This document shows positions 38,836 through 47,456 of a stretch of 64,000 nucleotides of DNA, in pieces. The first letter of the stretch is position 1, and every line of letters begins with the position of its first letter. The translations under genes were made by a program, and so were the position numbers. Below the pieces are notes generated by a model. It did no database searches. It was given only the letters and a program-made list of their open reading frames with translations, and had not been told where the DNA came from. This DNA is from Streptomyces armeniacus (GTDB lineage: Bacteria > Actinomycetota > Actinomycetes > Streptomycetales > Streptomycetaceae), in the NCBI RefSeq assembly GCF_003355155.1, contig NZ_CP031320.1, positions 6,129,367 through 6,193,366 on the forward strand, given 5' to 3'.

Positions 38836-38865
38836 TTGACAATTTAACACCGTTAAAGCAATGCT
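38836..38865 (+). promoter_or_regulatory. likely monooxygenase promoter overlapping the TetR operator
   Basis: TTGACA at 38836-38841 is a consensus -35. The region 17-18 bp downstream (about 38859-38865) would hold a weak -10, placing transcription start almost at the ATG (38872). No ribosome site precedes that ATG, so a leaderless transcript is plausible. Confidence 0.45.
38843..38857. promoter_or_regulatory. TetR operator 1, TTTAACACCGTTAAA
   Basis: A perfect 6-3-6 palindrome in the divergent region, placed in the spacer of the likely monooxygenase promoter. Confidence 0.8.
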
Positions 38866-38871
38866 TCCGGC

Positions 38872-40389
38872 ATGACCTCACTTAACAACGTTAAGGACGC
38901 TGGTTCCGGCCCCGCCGTGCTCATCGTCGGAGCCGGACCGACCGGGCTCACCCTCGCCGTCGACCTCGCACGCCGCGGCGTGCCCGCGCTGCTCGTCGAG
39001 CGCGCCGACGGGCTGTTCCCCGGCTCGCGCGGCAAGGGCCTCCAGCCCCGCACCCTGGAGGTCTTCGACGACCTCGGCGTCATCGACCGCGTACTCGCCG
39101 CGGGCGGCCCCTATCCGCGCGTGATGACCTGGGAGGACGACCGTCAGCTCGGCGAGCACGACATGGCCGTCCGCTCGCCCGGCCCCGTGCCCGGCGTCCC
39201 GTATCCGGAGGGCGTGATGCTGCCGCAGTGGCGCACCCAGCGGGTGCTGTACGAGGGGCTGCGCGAGCTCGGCGGCGACGTACTCTTCGGCACCGCGCTG
39301 ACGGAGCTGGCCCAGGACGAGTCCGGCGTCACGGCCCGGCTGGGCAACGGCGAGTCCGTACGGTCGCGCTGGCTCGTCGCCGCCGACGGCGGACGCAGCA
39401 CCGTACGCGGGCTCCTCGGCATCGGCATGACGGGCGAGACGGTCGCCACCGAGCCGATGTTGGTCGCCGACGCACGCGTCGAAGGACTGTCGCGCGAGCA
39501 CTGGCACATGTGGCCGAAGGCGCCGGGCGGCGGCATCGCCCTCTGCCCGCTCGCGGGGACGGACCAGTTCCAGATCTCGGCGAAGCTCGGGGAGAACGGG
39601 CACCCGGGCGGGCCCGGCGGGCCGGGCACCGGCCTGGCGGACGTACGGCGGCTCGTCGCGGAGCGGACCCCGCTCGACGCGTCCGCCGTACGGGACCTGA
39701 GCTGGGCGTCCACGTTCGTGGCGCGGGCCGCGCTGGCCGACCGGTTCCGGGACGGCCGCGTCCTGCTCGCGGGCGACGCGGCGCACATCCACTCCCCCAT
39801 GGGCGGGCAGGGGCTGAACACCAGCGTCCAGGACGCCTACAACCTGGGCTGGAAGCTGGCCGCGGCGCTCGCCGACCCCGGCACCGAGGAGGCGCTGCTC
39901 GACTCGTACGAGCGCGAACGCGTCGAGGTGGCCGCCGACGTCCTCGGCCTCAGCACCCGGCTGCACCGGGCCGCCGACGCGGGCCGCGAGGAGGGGCGGC
40001 GGCGCGGCCGGGAGGTGCTCCAGCTGGACCTCGGCTACCGCACCGGACCGCTCAGCCGGGACACTCGCGGCACGCCGGACGGCACGCTGCGCGCGGGCGA
40101 CCGCGCCCCGGACGCGGAGTGCGCGCTGCCGGACGGGACGCCGCTGCGCCTCTTCGACGCGTTCCGCGGCCCGCACTGCACGCTGCTCGCCGTGGGCGGT
40201 GCGCCCGCCGACGGCGCCGTGCCCGCGGTGCCGCTGCCGGTCCGCACGTACGCGGTCACGATGACCGAGCCGCACGCCCGCGAGGCGTACGGCACCCGCC
40301 CGGCGCTCTTCCTGATCCGCCCTGACGGCTACGTGGGGCTGGCCACGGAGGACCCGGCCGAGGTGGCGGGCTACACGCTCCGCCCTTGA
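38872..40389 (+). CDS. FAD-dependent aromatic monooxygenase
   Basis: A 505-residue group A flavoprotein monooxygenase: VLIVGAGPTGLTLAVDLARRG (FAD), AADGGRSTVRGLLG (DG motif), VLLAGDAAHIHSPMGGQGLN (second FAD motif) and a thioredoxin-like C-terminal domain. It is related to the PgaE/OxyS/rifampicin-hydroxylase group. The divergent TetR gene suggests an inducible detoxifying or tailoring role; the substrate is unknown. Confidence 0.92.
   Translation: MTSLNNVKDAGSGPAVLIVGAGPTGLTLAVDLARRGVPALLVERADGLFPGSRGKGLQPRTLEVFDDLGVIDRVLAAGGPYPRVMTWEDDRQLGEHDMAVRSPGPVPGVPYPEGVMLPQWRTQRVLYEGLRELGGDVLFGTALTELAQDESGVTARLGNGESVRSRWLVAADGGRSTVRGLLGIGMTGETVATEPMLVADARVEGLSREHWHMWPKAPGGGIALCPLAGTDQFQISAKLGENGHPGGPGGPGTGLADVRRLVAERTPLDASAVRDLSWASTFVARAALADRFRDGRVLLAGDAAHIHSPMGGQGLNTSVQDAYNLGWKLAAALADPGTEEALLDSYERERVEVAADVLGLSTRLHRAADAGREEGRRRGREVLQLDLGYRTGPLSRDTRGTPDGTLRAGDRAPDAECALPDGTPLRLFDAFRGPHCTLLAVGGAPADGAVPAVPLPVRTYAVTMTEPHAREAYGTRPALFLIRPDGYVGLATEDPAEVAGYTLRP
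38881..38895. promoter_or_regulatory. TetR operator 2, CTTAACAACGTTAAG
   Basis: A perfect 6-3-6 palindrome with the same TTAAC-N3-GTTAA core as operator 1. Its centre is 38 bp away, and it lies within codons 4-8 of the monooxygenase gene. Confidence 0.8.
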
Positions 40390-40569
40390 GCGGGCGCGGC
40401 ACGGGGCCGACGAAGGGCCCGCGTATCACGTGGGAAGGGTCACAAAGCGGGCCGACGGCTGGTCGCCGGGGCGGCCCGTTGCGCAAGGTGGGGCGAACCG
40501 GGACGGCAGCGGCCGTGGACCCGTATGCCCGCAGACCGTCGCACGCACCACGGAGCACGAGGAACGACC

Positions 40570-40722
40570 ATGACCCACACGCTCGCGGCCAGGATGACGG
40601 CCCCGCTCACCCGCACCGGCGGACCCGACGACGACGGGCACCGCGAGCTGCTGGAGCACGCCCTCGGGTGGACGCTGCTGGTGCTCGTCGCCGTGCTGGT
40701 CACCCGGCTCGGGTTGATGTAG
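40570..40722 (+). CDS. small single-pass membrane protein
   Basis: A 50-residue product from the ATG at 40570 with GAGGAACG just upstream. The C-terminal half is one hydrophobic helix (LGWTLLVLVAVLVTRLGLM). No family recognised. Confidence 0.55.
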   Translation: MTHTLAARMTAPLTRTGGPDDDGHRELLEHALGWTLLVLVAVLVTRLGLM

Positions 40723-40834
40723 CCCGGCGGGTTCGGTCATCCGCACGCGGCAACTGTAATCAGTCAAATACCCTGGGCTACAGGCGTGATGACAACGGCA
40801 CACGCTGTGACGTCTGTGACATCAGGGGGTCCCT

Positions 40835-41677
40835 GTGGCCAACATCAAGCAACTCGACCCCGGGGCCTCGCCCCTCCACTACTTCGGCAGTGAGCTGCGC
40901 CGCCTCCGCAGAGAGGCAGGACTGACCCTCGACCAGCTCGGTGAGCGGCTCTACTGCACCGGCTCGCTGATCGGCCAGATCGAGACGGCGGACCGGAACC
41001 CGACCAAGGACTTCATCGAACGGGCCGACAGGGCGCTGGACGCCAACGGCTCCCTGCTGCGGCTGTGGCCGCTCGTGAGCCGCAGCCGGTTACCGCGCAG
41101 TCATCGGCAGGTGGCCGAGGTACAGGCAGCGGCGACCCAGATCTACGCCTACGAACCGCAGTTGGTGCACGGACTGCTCCAGACGGAGGCGTACGCACGG
41201 GCCGTCCTCGGCGTGCTCGACCACGACGACCTGGACACGCGGCTTGAGGCGTGGATGGCCCGGCAGCACGTCCTCACCCGCGACCAACCCCCGCTGTTCT
41301 GGGTGGTGCTGAACGAGGCAGTGCTCCACCACGAGGTCGGCGGCCCGGAAGTAATGCGGGAGCAACTGACGCATCTGCTGAGCTACGTGGGCACCCGGCG
41401 CGTGCAGATCCAGGTGCTCCCCTTCAGCACCGGAGCCATGGCGGGGCTGCACGGGGAATTCCAGCTCCTCTCCTACGTGGACCAGCCCAGCATCGTCTAC
41501 GGCGGTGGCTGCGGCGCCCAACCCACCGCAAATACAGAGGAGTTCGCAGAGCACTCCCTACGTTACGATCTGCTACGAGCCGCAGCACTCTCCATCGAGG
41601 ACTCGGCGCGGCTTATCGCTCGCGTACTGGAGGAGCGCTATGACCCCTGCCCCAGAACAGACGACCCGCTGGCGTAA
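40835..41677 (+). CDS. XRE-family regulator with DUF5753 domain, contains a TTA codon
   Basis: A 280-residue protein with helix-turn-helix (LTLDQLGERLYCTGSLIGQIE) followed by a DUF5753 domain (PQLVHGLLQTEAYARAVL, LHHEVGG, IQVLPFSTG). It pairs with the overlapping DUF397 gene, a hallmark BldB-like regulatory arrangement in Streptomyces. Codon 86 is TTA (41090-41092), so translation should depend on the bldA tRNA. The GTG at 40835 follows AGGGGG. Confidence 0.93.
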   Translation: MANIKQLDPGASPLHYFGSELRRLRREAGLTLDQLGERLYCTGSLIGQIETADRNPTKDFIERADRALDANGSLLRLWPLVSRSRLPRSHRQVAEVQAAATQIYAYEPQLVHGLLQTEAYARAVLGVLDHDDLDTRLEAWMARQHVLTRDQPPLFWVVLNEAVLHHEVGGPEVMREQLTHLLSYVGTRRVQIQVLPFSTGAMAGLHGEFQLLSYVDQPSIVYGGGCGAQPTANTEEFAEHSLRYDLLRAAALSIEDSARLIARVLEERYDPCPRTDDPLA

Positions 41678-41912
41678 GTCCAGCTACAGCAACAACGACA
41701 ACGGCATGTGCATCGAGTGCGCCACGCTCGGCGCCACCGCCTGGCGCAAGTCGAGTCGCAGCAACAACGACAACGGCGCCTGCGTCGAGATCGCGACGCT
41801 GCCCGCCGCCGGAGCGATAGGCATCCGGGACTCCAAGGTCCCGGACGGCCCGCACCTCACGGTGTCCCCGGAGGCGTTCGCCGCCTTCGTCCGCACCGCC
41901 GCGACCGCGTAA
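41640..41912 (+). CDS. DUF397 protein with duplicated half-domain
   Basis: A 90-residue protein starting inside the regulator gene (38-bp overlap). WRKSS-SNNDNG-C-E-ATL occurs twice, encoded at 41670-41729 and 41742-41801 (47 of 60 bases identical). The usual ending IRDSKVPDGPHLTVSPEAFAAFV follows. DUF397 proteins are normally single-copy small partners of XRE-DUF5753 regulators. Confidence 0.92.
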   Translation: MTPAPEQTTRWRKSSYSNNDNGMCIECATLGATAWRKSSRSNNDNGACVEIATLPAAGAIGIRDSKVPDGPHLTVSPEAFAAFVRTAATA

Positions 41913-41947
41913 CGCGCGCACGAAACCCGGCCACCCGGCCGCACCGC

Positions 41948-42250
41948 CTAGGCGGTGCGGCCGACGTGCGTGACCAGCCCCAGCAGACGGCCGACCTCTT
42001 CGTGCGACACGCCCTCCCCCAGCCTGCCGACCGCTTTGCGCCGCTCGCGCTCGGCAATCGCGAGCGCGTCTTCGAGATCCTCTGTCACCTGGGGCGAGAC
42101 GAGGAGCCCGGCAAGCGCGCGCAGGCAGCCCGCGCGCGAAGCGCTCAGACGCTCATGCCACGCGCGTGGGCAGGGGGCGAAGAACGAAGGCGCCGTCGAT
42201 AGCGAAGGGACCGCTGCTGGCTCCATCCAAGGGTCCCCCATGTGCTTCAT
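41948..42250 (-). CDS. hypothetical protein
   Basis: About 100 residues with a plausible coding end (EDLEDALAIAERERRKAVGRLGEGVSHEEVGRLLGL) predicted as two amphipathic helices. The start is uncertain (ATG at 42250 or 42241). Its 5' end slightly overlaps the 3' end of the HAD gene, suggesting one transcript. No known family. Confidence 0.5.
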   Translation of the reverse strand: MKHMGDPWMEPAAVPSLSTAPSFFAPCPRAWHERLSASRAGCLRALAGLLVSPQVTEDLEDALAIAERERRKAVGRLGEGVSHEEVGRLLGLVTHVGRTA

Positions 42251-42825
42251 GCGGCTGAGAATCCGCTTGAAGTGGCGGACCCCAGCGTGGGTTGGCCAGG
42301 CAACCGTTCCACCCACGCAGGCACCTCGACCAGGTGTTCAGCCCGCAGGCCGACGTGCGGGTCGGGCTGGATGAGGAGAGTCGCCGAGCCGCGAGCGGCG
42401 CGTTCCGCGGCCCATTCGTGGTCGAGGCTGGTGAAGTCGTCGTCGATCCAGGCGGCGGGGGCGTCGCCGAGCCAGGCGTCGACGTGGTCGCGTTTCCACA
42501 GGTAGCCGTTGGGATGGCTGGTGGTGATCTGTGGGCGCGGGAGATCGACGTGAGGGAAGGGCGGGAGTCCGAGGAGGGGGCCTATCAGGGTGGCGGCGTC
42601 TTGGCGCCAGCTCGTGCACCAGATGGGAGTGACTAGGCCGGTGCGGATTACGTCCATGAGCAGAGGGCCGTGGGCGGAGTTGAGCCAGATCGTCACCGGG
42701 TCGTCCGGGGCCCGATGGGAGGGGACGACATCGTGGTGGGCGTGGCTGGCTGGGCCGGTCCCTGTGTCGTCGGGGAATGGTATGAGGACGCCATCGATGT
42801 CGAGGAGAAGATAGGGCACGCGCAT
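42247..42825 (-). CDS. HAD-like hydrolase
   Basis: A 192-residue protein beginning YLLLDIDGVLIPFP, a haloacid-dehalogenase motif I (DxDGV). WCTSWR gives a motif-II-like region and WIDDDF a motif-IV acidic pair. The ATG at 42825 is preceded by GGAGGAACC. The substrate is unknown. Confidence 0.85.
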   Translation of the reverse strand: MRVPYLLLDIDGVLIPFPDDTGTGPASHAHHDVVPSHRAPDDPVTIWLNSAHGPLLMDVIRTGLVTPIWCTSWRQDAATLIGPLLGLPPFPHVDLPRPQITTSHPNGYLWKRDHVDAWLGDAPAAWIDDDFTSLDHEWAAERAARGSATLLIQPDPHVGLRAEHLVEVPAWVERLPGQPTLGSATSSGFSAA

Positions 42826-42857
42826 CGGTTCCTCCGTGGGAAAGCCAGGGGCTGGTG

Positions 42858-43589
42858 TCAGAGCTTGCGTGCGGTGATCAGCAGGGTGGTGGGCCAGCGG
42901 TTCTGGTGGGCGTCGTGGAATTCCTGGGCCGAGGCGAGCCAGAGACCCGCCCGATTGAGGTGCTTCTCCCAGCGGTCTGCGTTGAAGTCCCACCGGACGA
43001 GGGGCAGACGGCGGCGATCAGGCAGGATGACGGAGTCGCGACGGGGCCGGTCGTCGGCGGAAGGGCTCCTACCGGCGCGCAAGGGGTGAGGCACCGAGAA
43101 GACGAGCGGGCAGCCCGGCTTGAGGTGGTGCGCGATGCCAGGGAGCAGGAGTTCGGGGGCGACGAGGCCGACGGCGCCGAAGACCGAGTAGATCGCGTCA
43201 AAGGGCTGGTCGGAAGCCTGGAGGTAGTGCAGGGCGTGGCCGGCGACGAAGGTGAGGTTGGCCAGGCGTCCGTAGTGGGATCGGGCCCGGCGGACCTGGA
43301 GGCCGACCAGGTCGACGCCGGTGACCCGCGCTCCGGTTGGGGTCTCCCCTGCTCGAGCGGAGCCGAGAACTTGGGGAAGGGCGGCTAGGCAGGCGGCGTT
43401 GTGTCCGGGGCCGCAGCCGAGTTCCAGCACCCGCTTGCGACCCAAGTCGGGACCGAGGATCTCGGCACCGGGGCCGCTGCCTGGCCGTGTGGTCCACTCC
43501 ATGCGGGCCGGTACGGGCAGCGGTTCAGCCGGACCGGCCGCAGTGCGTTGGAGGGCGTGGGCGTACCACGGGGTGGTCTGGGCGAGCAT
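42858..43589 (-). CDS. class I SAM-dependent methyltransferase
   Basis: A 243-residue protein with motif I VLELGCGPGHNAA, acidic loop GVDLVG and post-motif FSVPHPL. Between motif I and the acidic loop is an extra 13-residue segment (QVLGSARAGETPT) that coincides with a short repeat element at 43338-43378. Ribosome site GGAGG overlaps the preceding gene's end, so it is co-translated with the kinase-like gene. Confidence 0.88.
   Translation of the reverse strand: MLAQTTPWYAHALQRTAAGPAEPLPVPARMEWTTRPGSGPGAEILGPDLGRKRVLELGCGPGHNAACLAALPQVLGSARAGETPTGARVTGVDLVGLQVRRARSHYGRLANLTFVAGHALHYLQASDQPFDAIYSVFGAVGLVAPELLLPGIAHHLKPGCPLVFSVPHPLRAGRSPSADDRPRRDSVILPDRRRLPLVRWDFNADRWEKHLNRAGLWLASAQEFHDAHQNRWPTTLLITARKL
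43338..43378 (-). repeat. short repeat element inserted in frame in the methyltransferase gene
   Basis: The stretch includes CTGCTCGAGCGGAGCCGAG and the 12-mer also found at 2299-2310 inside the metalloprotease gene (opposite strand here). It adds residues at a loop position without shifting the frame. Confidence 0.6.
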
Positions 43590-44501
43590 CTACACCTCCA
43601 GGAGCTGGAAGGCGTCGGTGAGGTGGCGGCGTACGACCTTGATGTACGCCGGGTCCGTAGTCGGCTCGTTGATCCAGCGGATGGCCTGCTCCATGAACCA
43701 CTCCACGGCCCAGATCCGGTGCCAGCCCAGCGCCCACTTCTCGGCCGCGAGCCCGGCCCGCTCGGCGAGGGCGTCGGGTGTACCGCCTTCTGTCACGTAC
43801 GACTCCAGAAAGGCGCGCAGACGTACGGGGTCGGGGGCGTCGAGGGTGCCGTGCCAGCTCGCGAGGTCGAGCAGGCCGGGGCCGGTGAAGGCGCGGGCGA
43901 AGTCCAGCAGGCGCCAACCGCTCCGGCCGATGTGGAGGCTGGTGGGGTGGAACTCGGAGTGCACCCAGCCGAAGGGCGCCACGGTCGTACCCGCCGCACG
44001 AGCATCGGCGGCCTGGGCGATCCCGTCGAGAGCGTCCTCGATGTCGTGCGCGTCCTGCCAGCGCTCTTCTTTGCGGAGCTGGCCGAGGTGGTCGAGCGCA
44101 CGGCCCGGCAGTGCACGCAGCCCCTGCTGGTCGAGGACGGGCAGGGAGGCCGCGCTACGGGTGTGGTGCAGGACCACGGCTGCGGCGGCACCGTCGAGGT
44201 CTTCAGCATCACGGATGGGAGAGCCAAGGTCTTCCAGCAGCATCCCCAGCCAGCCATCTTGTACGGCGGAGGCGAGGACCTGCGGGACGGGGACGCCGAG
44301 ATTGTGCGCCAGTCGCAGCGCTTGGTCCTCGCAGTCGAACGGCTTCTTGGCGTACTTGAAGATCGCCGTAGTTCCGTCGGGGAAGGTCAGGCGTTCGACT
44401 CCGGACATGGACCACACACGCACCTCCTCACGGGCCGGGGCGGGTTGGCCGGAGATGGTGAGCAAGCTGTCCAGGAGTTCGGCGTTGAGATTCGTGTCCA
44501 T
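43590..44501 (-). CDS. APH-like phosphotransferase
   Basis: A 303-residue aminoglycoside-phosphotransferase-fold protein: DGTTAIFKYAKK with the ATP-binding Lys, and HSEFHPTSLHIG for the catalytic loop (usual HGDLHPGNIL), where the canonical catalytic Asp is Glu and Asn is Ser. LLDFARAF carries the metal-binding Asp. The altered loop makes its activity uncertain. Shares an operon with the methyltransferase and an unrecognised gene. Confidence 0.82.
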   Translation of the reverse strand: MDTNLNAELLDSLLTISGQPAPAREEVRVWSMSGVERLTFPDGTTAIFKYAKKPFDCEDQALRLAHNLGVPVPQVLASAVQDGWLGMLLEDLGSPIRDAEDLDGAAAAVVLHHTRSAASLPVLDQQGLRALPGRALDHLGQLRKEERWQDAHDIEDALDGIAQAADARAAGTTVAPFGWVHSEFHPTSLHIGRSGWRLLDFARAFTGPGLLDLASWHGTLDAPDPVRLRAFLESYVTEGGTPDALAERAGLAAEKWALGWHRIWAVEWFMEQAIRWINEPTTDPAYIKVVRRHLTDAFQLLEV

Positions 44502-44571
44502 CAGAAGGCTCCAGTGCGGTGGTGTCCGGGGCGGGCGAGGGGGCAGCCCGCCCCGGACACCTGGTCGGGGG

Positions 44572-45321
44572 TTACGTGGGATCGCTCACGCGGTGGGTGT
44601 AGACCTGCTTGATCCATCCGGCCTTGAAGGCCGCGAGGTCGTCGCGGAAGGCGGCCATCGAGGCACCGTAGGGCGCCACGACGCCGCCGGACTGGTCCGG
44701 CACGGACTGGCAGCCGTGCACGAGCCGTCCGCCGAGGGCGGCGTGGGCCTTGATGGACTCAATGCGGCGATGCTCGTTGAACCAGCCGCCGTGGTAGACC
44801 TCGTCGAGCATGCCCCCCGTCTCATCGTCCAGATCGAAGACGACGGAAGTGGCGGCCGGGAAGAACCAGCAGGGGCCGACGTTGGAGATGTGCCCGTCCA
44901 GCTCGACCTTGTTCAGCGCCATCAGCGTCGCCGCCTCCCGCAGCATCTGCAGATGGCCGGAGGTGATCTGCGGGAGGCCGAGGCTGGCGAGGTGCTCGTC
45001 GCGGAACAGGTACGAGTACACCCCGTAGGCGGTGCGAAGCACCCTGGCCGCGTCCGATGTGGACTCGGCGTGAGTCTTGATGAAGTCGAGCGCGAGCTGC
45101 TCGACGGCGCTCTCCGTGGTCTCCTCCACGTCCAGGAGCTGGGCCTTGACCAGCTCCCAGTCGGCGACGAGCCACGTGCTGGACTCGAAGCGGAAGAAGT
45201 AGCCGGCGGGATCGATGGTGAGGCGCCGGCCGTCGACGTGCATGCCGGGCAGTCGGCTCCAGCGCTCGTCTAACGCCTCGGGCAGTTCGACCGTGATGGC
45301 CGTGGTGTCGATGGTGGTCAC
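44572..45321 (-). CDS. protein of unknown function, contains a TTA codon
   Basis: A 249-residue soluble protein that I do not recognise. Segments: GRRLTIDPAGYFFRFESSTW, VEQLALDFIKTHA, YLFRDEHLASLGLPQI, and VVFDLDDETGGML near the end. No membrane or signal segment. The GTG at 45321 follows GGAG. Codon 17 is TTA (45273-45271), predicting bldA dependence. Divergent from the XRE-TPR regulator, and first of three minus-strand genes with the kinase and methyltransferase. Confidence 0.75.
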   Translation of the reverse strand: MTTIDTTAITVELPEALDERWSRLPGMHVDGRRLTIDPAGYFFRFESSTWLVADWELVKAQLLDVEETTESAVEQLALDFIKTHAESTSDAARVLRTAYGVYSYLFRDEHLASLGLPQITSGHLQMLREAATLMALNKVELDGHISNVGPCWFFPAATSVVFDLDDETGGMLDEVYHGGWFNEHRRIESIKAHAALGGRLVHGCQSVPDQSGGVVAPYGASMAAFRDDLAAFKAGWIKQVYTHRVSDPT

Positions 45322-45535
45322 CGTGTCTCCGTCTCTGTTCGGGCATACGAATGCCCGAACCCGGTGTCGTTGCAGGATTCTTCGGGAAGCCGCCAGGATC
45401 GGCGGGGGAGCCTGGAGCGTGCCGAGCAATTCCGGGCGGCTGTACTTCAGTGAACCCTTCGTCACACACAGTGGGTACGGTGAGAGGCAGTTGACGCCGT
45501 ATACGCGGTTTACAGCCCCCGGAACGGAGGCCAAC

Positions 45536-46891
45536 GTGGCAGCCCAGAGGGAACCCAACTGGCGCCTGCGCGAGACCATCGACGCGGTCGGCTGCACGTA
45601 CGAGGCGTTGGCGAAGGACGTACGACGCGTCGCTGCCGAGAACGGCGAGTTCCTTCAGACGAACAAGTCGGCCATCTCCCACTGGGTGGGCGGTGCCCGC
45701 CAGCCCACCGGCCGGACCGGCGGATACCTCGCCGAGGCGCTCTCCCGTCGTGCAGGGCGCGTCGTCACTCAGGCCGAGATCGGTCTGAGCGCACCCGGTA
45801 GCGAACAAGCCGAGGACCACGACCCGGTTCTGACGGTCACGGACCTGGGCCGCGCCGATGTCGAGCGCCGCCGCTTTCTCGCGCTGGCCGCCTTCACGAC
45901 CGCCGGCGTCGCCATGCCGCTCGCCTACGACCATGAGGCCACGACGCGCATGCTGCGCGCCCGCACGGGCACGGCCGCGATCGGCCTGGAAGAGGTAGAG
46001 GTCGTACGCCAGATCACCGCCACGTTCAGCGCTGCCGATGAACGCCTCGGCGGTGGCCACGGCCTGACCACCGTCACCGCCTACCTCGCCGACACTGCCG
46101 CGCCCATGCTCCGGGGGCGATTCCCCTCCGAGCCACTACGCCGAGCAGCCTTCGCCGCCGTAGCGGAACTCGCCTACCTCGCCGGATGGAAGCACCACGA
46201 CCTCGGCCAGGAGGGCGCGGCGCAGCGCTACTACCAGGTCGGCTATCAGCTCGCCTGCGAAGCCGACCCCCATGGCCACGCCGCCTGGATGATGCGCGCC
46301 CTCGCCCACCAATCACTCAGCCTCAAGCAGCCGCACCACTGCGTAGATCTGGCCGAAGCCGCCCTGTCCCAGGGAATCGGCCACATCGACGGCCAGACCG
46401 AAGCCCTGCTCCACATCACCCACGCCCGCGCCTTCGCCGCCGTCGGTGCGAAACCCGCAGCCGCCCGTGCCCTGCTGGCCGCAGAAGACGCCCTGCTTCG
46501 CGACGACGGCCCGCAGCCCAGCTACTCCCGCGTCAGCGGACCAGCGCCCGGCACCGTCGCCAGCCACACCGCCCGCACCCTCACCGACCTTGCCGACCAC
46601 GTAGGCACCGAACAACAGCACCGGGACGCGCTGACACGCTGGGACCCGGAGAAGTACAAGCGTGTCCATGCCCTTACCTACGCCGACCTCGGCGACAGCC
46701 TCGCCGCCCAGGCCCGCGCCGACGAGGCAGTCGCCGCCTGGTCCCAAGCGCTGACGCTCATGGACGGCATGACCTCCGACCGCACCCGCAAGGCGATCAC
46801 CGCGATGAGGTCACCCCTCGCCATCTACCAGCGGCGCAAGGTACCCGGTACCGCCGAACTCGCCCGCCGTGCACGCGAAGCACTGGCATAG
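45536..46891 (+). CDS. XRE-like regulator with TPR-type C-terminal domain
   Basis: A 451-residue protein. The N-terminal helix-turn-helix region (LRETIDAVGCTYEALAKDVRRVA, NKSAISHWVGGARQP) is followed by a long helical repeat domain (ELAYLAGWKHHDLGQEG, AAWMMRALAHQSLSL) typical of peptide- or ligand-sensing streptomycete regulators. The GTG at 45536 follows CGGAGG. It likely controls the divergent gene cluster. Confidence 0.88.
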   Translation: MAAQREPNWRLRETIDAVGCTYEALAKDVRRVAAENGEFLQTNKSAISHWVGGARQPTGRTGGYLAEALSRRAGRVVTQAEIGLSAPGSEQAEDHDPVLTVTDLGRADVERRRFLALAAFTTAGVAMPLAYDHEATTRMLRARTGTAAIGLEEVEVVRQITATFSAADERLGGGHGLTTVTAYLADTAAPMLRGRFPSEPLRRAAFAAVAELAYLAGWKHHDLGQEGAAQRYYQVGYQLACEADPHGHAAWMMRALAHQSLSLKQPHHCVDLAEAALSQGIGHIDGQTEALLHITHARAFAAVGAKPAAARALLAAEDALLRDDGPQPSYSRVSGPAPGTVASHTARTLTDLADHVGTEQQHRDALTRWDPEKYKRVHALTYADLGDSLAAQARADEAVAAWSQALTLMDGMTSDRTRKAITAMRSPLAIYQRRKVPGTAELARRAREALA

Positions 46892-46926
46892 CATCGCCAC
46901 CAACCTGGCCGACGAAGGGACGCGAC

Positions 46927-47427
46927 GTGGCTCAGCCGAACACCGAGGACCAGCCCAAAGCCCTCAAGCCCGCCCTGGAATCCATGACCCTGCTGGTCGC
47001 CGCCGTCATCGTCCACGACAAAGACACCAACCGGGTAGTCCTCCTCCAGCGCAGCGAGAACGCCAAGTTCGCCCAGGGCATGTGGGACCTCCCTGTCGGC
47101 AAGAGCGATCCCGGTGAGCCGATCACGGAGACGGCGGTCCGAGAGCTGTACGAGGAGACGGGGCTGACGGTCAAGCCCGAATCCCTGAAGGTTGCCCACA
47201 TCATCCACGGCGCCTGGGGCGTGGAGGCACCGAAGGGCTTCCTCACCGTCATCTTCGCCGCCCATGAGTGGACCGGCGAACCCGAGAATCGCGAACCGCG
47301 CAAGCACGCGCAGGTGCGCTGGGTCGACGTCGACGCCATCCCGGAGAACTTCGTGAAGACCACGGCAAGTGCCCTGCGTAACTACCTCACGGGTGGGACC
47401 GAGGTCTCGTTGAACGGTTGGCAGTAG
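46927..47427 (+). CDS. Nudix hydrolase
   Basis: A 166-residue enzyme with a complete Nudix box (GKSDPGEPITETAVRELYEETGL). It cleaves nucleoside diphosphates linked to another moiety. The ligand is unknown. The GTG at 46927 lies 35 bp after the regulator gene. Confidence 0.92.
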   Translation: MAQPNTEDQPKALKPALESMTLLVAAVIVHDKDTNRVVLLQRSENAKFAQGMWDLPVGKSDPGEPITETAVRELYEETGLTVKPESLKVAHIIHGAWGVEAPKGFLTVIFAAHEWTGEPENREPRKHAQVRWVDVDAIPENFVKTTASALRNYLTGGTEVSLNGWQ

Positions 47428-47456
47428 GCCCCGACCGCTCCTTTAGCTGTCGAAGA

